DNA of 64,000 bases from Pseudeuparius sepicola (Eukaryota > Arthropoda > Insecta > Coleoptera > Anthribidae), in assembly GCA_963920635.1 (NCBI GenBank), contig OY987307.1, forward strand, positions 21,033,735 through 21,097,734. The letters run 5' to 3'. A program made the translations under genes and the position numbers. Shown here one piece after another: positions 52,970 through 63,811 of the stretch. Below the pieces are notes generated by a model. That model saw nothing but the letters and a program-made list of their open reading frames with translations, was not told the DNA's origin and did not search any database. Numbering within the stretch: the stretch's first letter is position 1; each line of letters starts with the position of its first letter.

Positions 52970-53215
52970 TTGGTTTTGGCAGTACCAGCTAGATGGCGTT
53001 GGATGGTAAATGCTCACCGCATTATACTATTTCCTATTCCACTTAGCCGTAATCTGGGTCTTTCGGTGAGGTGCGCTACGTCTGCCTGATGAGGGCCAAC
53101 AAGCCCAAAACAGGTACCTGTCGTGGTCTGCACACCTCCGAAAGGCCCATACATAATTTCCATTAGATATTGGAAACTAGTTTGGTGTTGCCAATTACCA
53201 AAGCATTTTGTCCCA
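52970..53215 (+). repeat. Penelope/retrozyme-like fragment with hammerhead core
   Basis: Sequence around a hammerhead-like core (53080-53130). Words on both sides (GGTGAGGTGCGC before, CACACCTCC after) can pair as a long stem I. No open frame of a reverse transcriptase is visible nearby. The fragment is bounded by unrelated DNA. Confidence 0.4.
53080..53130 (+). ncRNA. Type I hammerhead ribozyme-like motif, G12 changed
   Basis: CTGATGA (53086-53092), stem II GGGC-CAACAA-GCCC (53093-53106), then AAAAC where consensus is GAAAC. Stem III follows as ACAGG-TA-CCTGT and then C (53122), which would be the cleavage-site base. Stem I can form between GTCTGC before the core and GTGG after the cleavage site. 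All conserved core positions are present except G12, changed to A, which should abolish self-cleavage. Known biology: minimal type I hammerheads with very short stem III are typical of Penelope-like elements and retrozymes. Confidence 0.6.
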
Positions 53216-53279
53216 TATGCCACGAGCCATTTCTTTTAAAATTGTAATGGGGACACTAAATATTCATTTTGATTATCAT

Positions 53280-53620
53280 TTTCGTCCAACTTTGCCCCAC
53301 AACCTCCCTCTCCTAACGTCAACCGAAGGTCTGCTGGGGGGAATTTAGAATTCAAGTGGAGGAGGGTGGGGGGGGGGGTGAAGAGAGCCGAAGTAAGGAG
53401 TATTGAGCGGCGAGTGGCCGCGGAGCCGCGGAACGCGCACTTTTTGCCCCTTTCCTCCCCTTCTTTCATAGCACCCGGCCGGGAGCGAGCGGTGGGGATG
53501 GGCCAGGGGGAATAGGGGAGGGGTAAGACTTGGAAACGGTAGGTGGACCGTCGGCGGGCAGCTCGCGATATTGAAATTCCGTCGGGCTAAATTAAGACCG
53601 CTGTGTATGCAGTGTGCAGC
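53280..53620. other. GC-rich island 6
   Basis: G-rich and CpG-rich segment with a G-run at about 53370-53380 and GCCGCGGAGCCGCGG. No inverted ends. The minus frame 53236-53469 is low-complexity. It could be regulatory or an untranslated exon. Confidence 0.4.
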
Positions 53621-54114
53621 CAGTCGGGTTTGTATAAAATATGAACGAATGCGGAAATCACGGAATCATTACTAAAATATTTATTGCGAAATTTTATTAT
53701 TAATTGGTATTCCATTTCAGCAATATAATCAATAGCTTACTTAATACGATATTTATATAGTGTAGGTACTCTAGTTCTGCGTTTCTGCGTTTAGGTTCAT
53801 GACTTGCTCTCGTGTAGGTACGGCGATATCTGCATGTAGTTTTTTGGGTCCTATTTGGATTTCAGGACTTGCCTAATGTAGCCCCATAGTCCGTTTTTTT
53901 TTATTTCCGGCGCAATATAAAAAACAATATTGAATACAGGGTATCCCAGTTAAGACGTTACCAGCGATTATCTCAGTAATTTTTAAGATAAATCAAAAAC
54001 TACACTTGTGTGACGTTTTTTGTCGGTGGCGTTGGATTCCTTGGAAAAAACTACAAAAGTTTGGTTTTTCAATCATCAGCTTTTCTTAACAAAAAATGTA
54101 ACAAAAAATTAAAA
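53621..54114. other. AT-rich interval with a MITE end
   Basis: ATACAGGGTATCCCAGTTAAGAC at about 53935 looks like the start of a CAGGGT-type MITE. No opposite end is visible before the next repeat. Confidence 0.35.
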
Positions 54115-55080
54115 TTTATTTCAAAAATTTGCCCGTATGCACACTCCACAAAAATTACAAAAAAAAATAACACCGGCTTCACAAATTTGCCCGTATACAC
54201 ATTTCAACTAAAATGTTAGTAATATTTTTTTCTTTCTAAATTGAGTTATCTTTGGAGTCCATAAGAAGAATATTTCTAAAATTTTGATTGAAATGTGCAT
54301 ACGGGCAAATTTGTGAGGTCGGTGCTTTTTTTTTCAAAAATTTGCCCGTATCTTATTTTTTAGTGAATTATTAAGAATTATGGAAATCGGTCCAATATTA
54401 AATTCCATGACCTATTTGTCCACCCTTAGGATTGAAATTTTTCTCTTCAAATTTAAATGTGACCACCCTTAAGGGAACCCCTTTCTAATAAAAATAAGAA
54501 TCATCCAAATCCAAAATATGAACTTTCATCCCCTATTTAGCTACCCTTAGGGGCGGAATTTTTTCTTTAAATTTAAATTGGACCACACCTAAGGTACTCC
54601 CTTTCCAAGAAAGAAAGAATCATCGAAATCGGTCCAATATGAAATTTGTTCCCCTGTTTGCCACCCTTACGGGTGGAATTTTTTCTTCAAATTTAAATGA
54701 GGGCCACTCTTAAAGTAATCCCTTTCTAATAAAAAGAGAATCATCGAAATCGGTTTAATATGAAATTCCATCCCCTATTTTTCCACCCTTAGGTGTCAAA
54801 TTTTTTCTTCAAATTTAAATGGGGCCACCTCTGAGTTACTCCCTTTCTAATAAAAGAAGAATCATCGAAATCGGTTCAATATGAAATTTCATCCCCTATT
54901 TGTCTACCCTTAGGGGTTGAATTTTTTCTTCAAATTTAAATGGGACCATTCTGTAGGTATACCCTTTCAAATAAAAAAGAATTGTCCAAATCGGTTTATA
55001 AATGACGAAGTTCTGAGGGAGCAAACATAAAAAAAATACAACCGAAATGATAACCTCCTTCTTTTTTCAAGTCGGTTAAA
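54115..55080 (-). repeat. TTTTTTAACCGACTTCAAAA repeat, copy 2, with 121-bp minisatellite
   Basis: Ends at 55080 with CTTTTTTCAAGTCGGTTAAA, the reverse complement of the start of the copy at 22084. A palindrome bounded by GCCCGTATGCACA-type words (54130-54330) corresponds to the inner palindrome of copy 1. Between them lies a tandem array. The two copies are in opposite orientation. Confidence 0.75.
54370..54990. repeat. Minisatellite, ~121-bp unit, five copies
   Basis: The phrase ATCGAAATCGGTTCAATATG recurs at spacings of about 121 (near 54391, 54513, 54635, 54756 and 54877). Each is followed by CCCTATTTG-CCACCCTTAGGG, TTTTTTCTTCAAATTTAAAT and a CTCCCTTTCTAATAAAA end. Units differ by scattered substitutions, so the array is older than the tRNA-like array. 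Copy 1 of the parent repeat has only about two units. Confidence 0.85.
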
Positions 55081-56689
55081 AATTACCGAAATAATCGCTC
55101 GTAATAACGTCTTCTATTCTATTTAAAAAAAAGAGTTTTTGATATTGGAGAGTTGGAGACTAATGTTCACCCTGTATAACCAATATGAAAATGACTACCT
55201 TCTTAGTAGCAAAACTATAATAAAGCGTGGACAAAATTTCAACTTTTGCAACTGTCTTGAAGTTTAACGAATCCCGCAAACGTCAAAAATTTCAATAAAT
55301 ATCTCAGAAACTATAAGGAATGCGGTTTATTAGACAAGCTGACATTAAAATTTAGAAAGGAATCCGAAAATGTAGAATAATATACAGGGTGTTCTATTTG
55401 AAATAAGCAAGTTGCCGTCAACTTCCGATATAACCGTAAGTTGCAGGAAGTTGAAAATATTTTAGGTCAAGTGGCCGGGTCCGATAACCTAAGTATAAAA
55501 TTTTCAGTTTTTTATTCCGTTTGGTTCTCAGATACTATTAATGCACGGTCGCACCCTGTACTTTTAGTTAGTTAATTTATAAGAAACAAATCTATGCAAA
55601 ATTTCAACTTAAAACTTAAAAATCCAACGAATTATTACAATTTGTATGTTTAACTCAACTTTAACACCCTGTATTTTCAATTAGAAGTGACTAAATCAAA
55701 CATAGCACACGAAAAGTCACATTATGCTAGTCCAAAGGATCTGTGCTCAATGGATTGATCTACTTTTTTTCGTAATACCCTATATTTTCAAGAAGGCCTA
55801 GCTTAGATTTTTACCAAAGCTAGAATAATCGAACAGAGAATAAACAAGCTAACAATTCCTATTAGCATAACCAAAAGAGTAGGTAACCTACCAAAACACT
55901 GCTATTGGAGTAGCATATTTTGCCTCGGCACTCTCAGCAAAATTTTCTTAGATAAAGTTAAATCATATCTATATTAAATTTCTAATATGTGTACGAAGGC
56001 AAAACTGCACAAATATCTTAAACTTCAGGGCATTTGCTAAAATCGTTAATCTCTTAAAATCGGTTTCCTAAAAGTGCAAAACACAGATTATGCTGACTTA
56101 AACGAAGATGGTAGATCGACGGATATTATTTTGCAACTAGTTTCTATTTTTGAAAACAAACTCTGACAATAAAGTTTTCACAATCTTGTTTGTTCATGGC
56201 ATTCTAGATCGGAAAAATATGAAACTTGTTTACATATCGGCGGTTGATTTATCATTGAAAGTTAGTATATTTGTAACATTCCCCTAATTAAGGACAACAA
56301 CATATTGTGTAGGTATGTTTGAATTTGATAAATCAAGCCTTACCTGGGCTGACTAAATAGGGGCCATATGAGCGTTCTACAGGCCGATGACTGCACAGTT
56401 TCACGAGTCAAAAAACCCACAGGCAGTCCCAAAGAGGAATCTGTGTAGGCCAGAAACACGTCGTTAACCGTTGCCACAAAACTAAACGACTAATTGCATA
56501 ATACGTTTTTGCCTGGAGAGTCAGACATATTCTGCGAATTAAAAGTCTTACTATACAATAATTATGGGGTATGTACAAGGTGATTCACGTATAAAGTTCA
56601 CAGTCCGGATCTTGTTTATTTTTCGACTTCGAAAAAAAGTGTACCTAAATACAAAAGTTGTAAAGCGTTTTCCTGCTAATCTAACGAAA
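55081..56689. other. Interval with several lone MITE termini, no gene
   Basis: CAGGGTG/CACCCTG-type ends occur at about 55169, 55384, 55553, 55666 and (as ACCCTATA) 55787, without matching partners at the expected distance, so these are fragments. No open frame with a motif. Confidence 0.4.
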
Positions 56690-57307
56690 CTATACCCCGA
56701 TTACTGTAAGAAGTCCCGATTTTGTCAGATGACATTCTTCACAAAGTCCCTAGGAATTTTCTGTTAACCATGGGTATATGTGTCTCAGCCAGTTAACGAC
56801 GTCACTCATTGATTTATGATGTGAAAAGTTACCCAAGTGATACGAAAAAAAAAAGAACATAATAAAATAAAAACCCTATTGCAATCACGATTATACCGCT
56901 ACAAATAAAAATAAAAATAGCTATGACTACAACTCATTTTAATAATAATTTTAAACGTCATGGAAACACTTTTCATCTGGGTATTTTGGTATAATCAGCT
57001 GCTTTTGGCAGCGTCTATGTGCGGACTCAGGCAAATTTAGCTTCGGTGTGTCAAAGTGACAGTGAAGGTTTTCCAGATCGTTCAAACTAGTTCAAACATT
57101 CGGCAGTGAAAATATTCGCGTTTCGTGAGTTTTACCGTTATCTGTGTTGTTCTTGTTCTGGTTACTTTTCGTGTTATTAGTGCAAATGGGCTCGTTACTG
57201 ACCTGAACTTATGACCCGGTTGCATTTTTTGCTGCATTGATGCCAACTTAGGATATCGAAATTACCAATTGACAGTCCCTGTAAGGACTTCTTAAAATAA
57301 TTTAACT
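56690..57307 (+). repeat. Dispersed ~640-bp repeat, copy 2
   Basis: Collinear with 34333-34975, from TATACCCCGATTACTGTAAG to ACTTCTTAAAATAATTTAAC, with small indels (ACATTGGTACAT missing after ATGGGTAT; an extra AAATAAA near 56910). Confidence 0.75.
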
Positions 57308-57404
57308 ATATCAGGGGTGAAGGTATACAGGGCGTTGTGAAGGGACCGAGCAAACGTGTTGCCTTTTATATACGCTTCATTCAGATTCCATAAAAGTTAT
57401 ACAA

Positions 57405-58385
57405 ATCCATAAAATCTTTATTTTAAAAAATAATCGCCGGAACTTTTTTGTTTTATTTAAAATCTGACACCACATCGTTAGTCACGACACCCCAAAACCC
57501 ACATATATCAAATGTGAACAAAAATATACAGGGAGTTCCATTTTGCTGGGTGTCAAATTTGAGCAAAATTGGAATTTTTAAGGCAAGTGTTCCATGGAGT
57601 CCCCTCAAAACAGTTGAATGGTCAAAGGAACACTCAAGGTGTCGGTGTGCAAAAATTCAATAAAAAAATGTACAAGGCATTTTTCTCAAAATGGTGAATT
57701 TTTATGAAACTTTATGCAGGTCAAGAGTGCTCTGAAATTATTGAAAAAATACTAATAAACACAAAATGCCAACCAACAACAACAACAACGATTTAAATTA
57801 TTATTGAACCATCATCAAAAGGGGTACCTACTGTCTAAGATAATACATTTTCTGGGCATTTCCTGTTGTGACACACCAGCCACCTTATCTCATAGGAGTT
57901 ACTGACTGGCAGGTTTCTGTATTTTTTAACTTAGTTCGTTTATATAGTCTGGGGAGGTTTTGATATACTCGATTTTTGACCCAAAAAAATTTAGTAGCTT
58001 GTATATTTTGTATTGGATCTTTGCACACCATTCAGCTGTTTTAAGGGGATTTCATGGCACACTTGACTTGCCAGATGCCTTTAAATTTCTTATTTTGTTC
58101 AACTTTGGCATTCTGTGGAATGAAACTACGTGTATATTTTTTGTTCAAATTTGGTATATTATGATGATTTTGGGGTGTCTTGATTAACGCTGTAGTGTCA
58201 TATTTTAAATAGAAAATCGCTAAATAGTTTTTGTGAAAATCGGGAGTATAAAAAAATCGTAGCCGGCCTTGGAGTTGCGTTTTGAAAATTGTAGGAAGGT
58301 CAAAAGGAGCGGTTTTTGAAAGTTTTCAAAAGAAAAAAAGTTCAGGCAATTATCTCTAAAAATAAAGATTTTATGTATTTTTCAC
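57405..58385. mobile_element. Foldback element, AATCTGACACC family
   Basis: The left arm 57405-57730 (CATAAAATCTTTATTTTAAA, AAAATCTGACACCACATCGT, GACACCCCAAAACC, CAAATTTGAGCAAAAT) faces the right arm 57960-58385 (GGGGTGTCTTGATTAACG, AGTGTCATATTTTA, AAAATAAAGATTTTATG). The 230-base loop is non-coding. A half copy lies at 51690-52130. Confidence 0.75.
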
Positions 58386-59599
58386 CTTAAAATTTTCAAC
58401 TTAACTTTTTCGACAATCACTATTTCGAGAATGAAACCTTTGCGGGTATTTTTTATATATGGAACAATGCCACAAGAGTTGACGTGCATGGCGGAAAAAC
58501 GTGGATATGCGGAAATGCAATTATAAATGCAGGTATAAGTTGCGTTTTCAAAGTTGCTAAATGTCAAAGTTGACAGTTACCGTAAGTCACATAACTGCTT
58601 ATGCCTGCGTCATTTTTTACCCTTCTATACAAGTAAAAACTGCTGGCAGAGTAAAATTTGTTTAAACTGTTCTGAAAATCTTTGAAAACACCTTATTTTC
58701 ATCTGTTTTAGCAATAATGAAAGATGGGGTTTTTCGGGCTAGCGCACGGAAACAGCGCATTGGAAAACTTTCCATGCCCTGAATAAAAATACCGAATATA
58801 TATATATGGCTTTAAAATAGAAATATACAGCAAAGTAAACTAAATTTAAGAAACTCTATATGCTCTCTGATATTTAACATATACCTATTTTGGATTTTAA
58901 TTCGTAAGTGTTTCAATATTTAGATACATTTCTGTAATATTTTTGACGTTTTATTCACCTTATCTGACAATAACTAATTTACAACAAAGAACCTTTGAAA
59001 TAATTTGAGAGTAACCATGGAAACGCATCATACATATACCAAACACTATATTGTCTGCATTGTTTATTTTTTTTCAATTAAATTTATTATAATATGCCGA
59101 TAAAATGTTTTAAGTTTCCGTTTTCAAAGCAGTGTAATAAAAATATCGTTCATTACACGTCCAGAAATAGATTTTTCCTTGCTGCGCCTCACACGGGAAT
59201 TTGTCACGCGCGCACGGAAAAATCTTTATTTTCAGACTCGTAATGAAATATACTATTATGTTGCAAACTTTATTTGTTACATTGCTAGGTATGTATGAGA
59301 CATAAGGGTGCCAAAAAATGCTGAGACTAAAAGGAAGAAAAACATGTATAAAACATAAGTTATGACGCAACTAAATTTACGTTTAAAACACAAGCACTAA
59401 CACTTTTATTAATATACCAACAACTCATATGACATGGGTTCGCTACGTAATTTCAAATTGTTATATTACCTAGACTATAACAACATTTGGCAGCTCTTCT
59501 TACAAGAAAATAACGTTACTGGGAATTCCGCAGTAATTTTTCTCAGAAAATAAATTTCAATGTTGGGAACAAGTGGAGAAGGTGTAACCGTATTACTCA
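58386..59599. other. AT-rich interval, no recognised gene
   Basis: No terminal repeats or motif-bearing frame seen. A short ATATATATA run occurs near 58797-58806. Confidence 0.35.
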
Positions 59600-59965
59600 A
59601 AAATGTATCTCGCTAACTTTCCAACGCGGGGAGGCCCCGAGTTCTCCCGACCGGGAATATTAATGGGGGACGCGTTCCAGGCACTTCCGCGCTCCTCGGA
59701 AAGAAATCCATCAAAAGAGGCAAGGAGGGCGCCCGCCCCGCGCTTTAATACACAAGGCAAAGTAATATCTGAAAACAAAGTAATTTATCAAATAAATAGA
59801 GTTCCATTGTGGGCGCGCGCGCGTTTTACGCCGAAATATGGACCGGAATTTATCATCTTCGTTTAGCGTTTTCCCTTAAAATGTACGCCGCATTGTTTTT
59901 CGCGCCCCCTTGATATTTTGCTGCGAGGCGCAACTTGGCTTCGTATGCCCACAGTCCAGGCCGGA
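59600..59965. other. GC-rich island 7
   Basis: Two GC-rich, CpG-rich parts (59610-59750 and 59810-59950, the second with GCGCGCGCG) flank an AT-rich centre. The 87-codon plus frame has no motif. No transposon ends. Confidence 0.4.
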
Positions 59966-60074
59966 AGGCACTACTATATGATTAAATGTACGTGGAAGTC
60001 ACTCAGAGTCAGTAGAGAACAACATGGTCACAGCCGAAACTTTTGTTTTGCCCAATGCCTAAGAAATAATTAAC

Positions 60075-61180
60075 TATTCACACGATCTATCGTAAAAAAA
60101 TATATTTTTTGTTTTTAACATTAAACATTCTGTATATTTTTGGATACTTTAAATGAGCTAATTTTTCTGATTGCGAGGATATCTATATAACAATGAGATG
60201 TAAGATTGTGAGTGTAAATGTATGTACAAGAGAAAGTGATAATGGGCATAAGCATTCAAAGTTAGAAAACAAAAAAAAAACTAGTAACCGCATACACGTG
60301 TTTCATGCTATTTGGCAATCAGCAGTACGGTGTAACATCAACCAAATCAAAAAGATAGGAATGATTTGGGAAGCAACATTTACACCCACAATCTTACATC
60401 TCATTGTTGTCATTGTATCTTGGGCTAGGAAGATTTTCACGCAGGTCGCTTTAGCAGCCTCCGTGGCGATGTTAGTAGTAGCTCCGAATTGGGGATGTGC
60501 TGACGGAAGCTGCAAATGTGCTGTTGGCTCCTGCCTGGACTTTATTTGTTGCTTCCCAACTCATTCCTATCTTTTTGATTTGGTTGATGTTACACCGTAC
60601 TGATGATTGCCAAATAGCATGAAACACGTGTATGCGGTTACTAGTTTTTTTTTTTGTTTTCAAACTTTGAGTGCTTATGCCCATTATCACTTTCTCTTGT
60701 AGATATCTATATACATATAATAAGTTGATATTTGCATTTCCCTTTAGCAAGATATTATTAGGTATATGGACCTAAATGTACAAAAAAATCATTATCATTT
60801 GATATCCATCATTTTTACTTTTTATCTATAGGTATACTTAAAAAAAACGTAGGAAGGGTTTTTTAATATTTATTGTCATTTTGTTATTATTTAGATTTAC
60901 TAAAGTAGGTACTTTAACATAACTATCAAAAAATCCACCTTAATTTCATCTAACTGCGATCTTTTAAATGACTTTTTTGTAAATTTAGGTCCACATATCT
61001 TGCTAAAGGGAAATGCAAATATCAATATGTTATAATAATATATCGTCGCAATCAGAAAAATTAGCTTCTTTAAGGTACCTATCTAAGATTATGGTTTTGT
61101 ATATCCAAAAATATACAGGATGTTTAATGTTAAAACAACAAATATTTCGTCCCATTTTTACGATACACCCTGTATAATCC
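60075..61180. mobile_element. Nested foldbacks with CAGGGTGTATCGTAAA-type end
   Basis: Outer pair: ATCGTAAAAAAATAT, TTTTTAACATTAAACATTCT and TGAGCTAATTTTTCTGATTG (60088-60175) face their complements at about 61045-61165, ending CACCCTGTATA (61164-61177). Inside are two further palindromes. 60200-60710 has arms GCATAAGCATTCAAAGTTAG/CAAACTTTGAGTGCTTATGC around a 180-base core. 60722-61037 has arms TTGATATTTGCATTTCCCTT/AAGGGAAATGCAAATATCAA. The 136-codon plus frame 60193-60603 arises from this symmetry. Confidence 0.75.
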
Positions 61181-62139
61181 GTAGGCTACCCTTTTAAAGC
61201 CCGATACTTACCTTACAACTTTTATATATAAAAAAATTTCTATCTGCAAAAATTATAGAAATAGAATAGGGGAGTCTGACTTTTCGAGTGAAGACCCTGT
61301 ACTTATACTAAAAGTTCTAAATTGAAATTATGTTTTTGTCATTATAATACATACTTCTTATACATCTTCATCCACTTAATTTCTTTATTATTTTTCTGCT
61401 ATATTATTTCAAATATGACAAACTAAAACATATCTAATAATTAATTTTGTTTTCAACATAAGATTTTATTTTTGTTTTAAACTCTAAATACATCTTTATT
61501 CCTTTAATGTGCCCCGAACAATTTAAAACGTTTATAAATTGTGTACTTGATTTATTTAATAATCTTGGTGCCTTCTAAAATATTTGGAAACAGAATTATG
61601 TTTTATAAAACTTTGCCTTTATGGATCTTATGAACATTTGCCTATTTGTCATAATTTAACAATTATTTTCAAAGTCCAGTTCTGTACCTTTTCGAAAATT
61701 TCAAATTGTAATTTGTTTAGTAAGAAATAAGTAATATACTTGAACAAGATGTAAAATGAGAGGAAATTATGGTTTCGTATATTTTTCATTTTCAACCGTT
61801 AAATAAATTTTGTGGAATTCTTGATAAAAATCCAATTTTGGGCCATGGGTATAAAAAAAGGGTATCTATTCGCAAAAGGTCGGAAAGAAATGAAATTTGG
61901 TGGGATGGTAGACATAGGTCTCCTGATAGTACACCTGAGTTTGCGACCTCGGGGGGGTTGCCGCTCGAGGAGTGGGGGGGATGAAATAGCGCCGTTGTGG
62001 TAAGCGCTATCGAAAAAAAGTTGAAATAAAATATGTAGAGAACAAAATTGTGCACAATCTTGGTCTTACATTTTTGTCTGCGACCAATAGTTTCCGCTCT
62101 ACGCCGTGTCAAAGTTGGGAGCTGGTTTGCAATTTTCAA
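61181..62139. other. Interval without supported gene
   Basis: AT-rich to 61770, then a slightly GC-richer part (61890-61985) with overlapping frames on both strands (61769-61984, 61792-62145). None has a recognisable motif. Confidence 0.3.
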
Positions 62140-63360
62140 TAACAAAATCAGAATTTCATCGCGGATTAAGACGAATATCGCTATTAAACAATTCTGTCAT
62201 ATTTTTTTGAAAGAGTATAAATGTTTTCCGAGTCTGCAGATGCCTGATTTGATACATTTGGTCGTATATATTAAAATATATTATTTTTGAAGCGCGCCGC
62301 TACATACTCCGATATGGATATTTTCTAGTTGTTAATATCTGCGGTCAATATTATCCTTATTATTGTTGATCTAGGCGCCACATTTATTAATTTTGTGCAG
62401 ACATGAAATAAGAAAATGTCATTATCAACTCGTTTCCACACAACCCTTTGAGGTATAGAGTGTTGATCGGTGCGTTTTTTTTATGTGGTATCCCCATAGG
62501 TCTAATCCACGGTCGATATCGGAGTTTATTTCACTTTGAGTCTCTTGCGACATTGTAAAGCTGACTGGCCTTCATTGTCATTGAAATCCGTATTGCCTCC
62601 AGTTCTGTGGTTGTTCTTCGCCACAGGACTGGACGCAATACGGATTTCAAAGGAACCAGCTCCAGAGTTCTTACTTAAGAGCACCTGGTGCAGATGCCAG
62701 AAAGGTTATGGACCTGCTTGTGGTTGCCGGAAGGCAGGATTAAAATGGTCGGTTCTGTATTTGCACTGTCCTCCTGGGACGTCCTGCGAAAACATTCCAG
62801 ATCTGATTGCGACGACAGCACAGAAGATGCCGAAAAAGTTTCAGATCAGATACAGGACGATGAGGATCAAACAGACAACGCCGAGTTTGCCGATTCTGTC
62901 TCTGAATTGATGTCCGAGGATAATGACAATGAAGGCGAGTCGGCTTTACAATGTCGCAAGAGACTCAAAGTGAAATAAACTCCGATATCGACCGTGGATT
63001 AGGCCTCTTGGGGATACCACATAAAAAAACTCACCGATCAACTCTACCTCAAGGGTGGTGTGGAAACGAATTGATAATGACATTTTCTTGTTCCATGTAT
63101 GCACAAAATTAATAAATGTGGCGCCTAGATCAACAATAATAAGGAAATATTGACCGTAGACATTAACAAAAATTAGAAAATACCCATATCGGAGTATGTA
63201 GCGGCGCGCTTCAAAAAATCATATATTTTATTATATATACGACCAAATTAATGTATCAAATGAGGCGCATCTGGAAAACATTACTCTTTCAGAAAAAAAT
63301 ATTACAGAATTGTTTAATAGCGATATTCGCCTTAATCCGCGATGAAATTCTGATGAAGAA
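62140..63360 (+). mobile_element. 1.2-kb foldback with a cysteine-rich coding end
   Basis: The left arm 62144-62590 (ATCAGAATTTCATCGCGGAT, GAAGCGCGCCGCTACATACT, TCCACGGTCGATATCGGAGT, CGACATTGTAAAGC) faces the right arm 62915-63355 with the complements of all of these. The centre adds a smaller palindrome (GAAATCCGTATTGCCTCCAG/CTGGACGCAATACGGATTTC, 62584-62652) and about 270 unique coding bases. The outer limits are approximate. Confidence 0.85.
62640..62978 (+). pseudogene. Cysteine-rich (CXC-like) protein C-terminus, second example
   Basis: The plus strand in the frame of the 62536-62910 reading gives STWCRCQKGYGPACGCRKAG, then LKWSVLYLHC, PPGTSCEN. After a frameshift near 62800 the next frame gives an acidic tail (DCDDSTEDAEKV..., DDEDQTD, SEDNDNEGE) and a stop at 62976-62978. 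Compared with the fragment at 46081-46302, the CR(K/R)xGLxCS core, the following C/H spacing, a G-x2-C-x-N end and the acidic tail are shared. Two expected Cys are W and Y here. The coding end runs into the right foldback arm, so the arm derives from the gene's own 3' end. Full-length protein unknown. Confidence 0.6.
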
Positions 63361-63513
63361 TAAGTTGAAGATTTCAATTTCTACGTATCTCACAGAGACC
63401 GCCACTTGCGCTGTTTTTGGATGGAGCTTTGACTCGTAACTTTTTTGTGGTTATCTTTTTGGTCCTGCGGGTCCATAATTTTAGTGCATCTTTTCATTCT
63501 GCAAGAAAAATAT
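63361..63513. other. Short spacer
   Basis: No recognised feature. Confidence 0.3.
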
Positions 63514-63811
63514 ACTCTTGTTTCATAACGGTCAAATCAACCGTTTGCGTTGAAATTGCCAAAACGTGCCCCAAAACACCTGTTGACCTCAATATTCGAA
63601 ACATAAAATTTCCATCTACCGCTTTCAAATGTTGGTCAAAACACCATTCGTTTTCTTGAAATATTTTCCAAATTTTGCCGAGTTTCAATTCGTTTCATTT
63701 TGAAAGCGGAACATTTTTGGTACGTTGTGTTGTGGTACAACAGGTGTTTTGGGGCACATTTTGCCAATTTCAACATAAAGGGTTAATCATGTTGATATGA
63801 AACAAGAGTAG
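63514..63811. repeat. 300-bp inverted repeat
   Basis: TACTCTTGTTTCATAACGG, AACCGTTTGCGTTGAAATTG and GTGCCCCAAAACACCTGTTG (63513-63586) face CAACAGGTGTTTTGGGGCAC, CAATTTCAACATAAAGGGTT and ATATGAAACAAGAGTA (63738-63811). The arms are about 73 bases and the loop about 150. Non-coding. Confidence 0.85.

Noticed and set aside
60193..60603. 136-codon plus-strand open frame with a Cys-containing stretch
   Set aside because: It lies in a palindrome whose opposite arm also has mirrored open frames. The Cys residues do not fit the CXC-like spacing seen at 46.1 and 62.8 kb.
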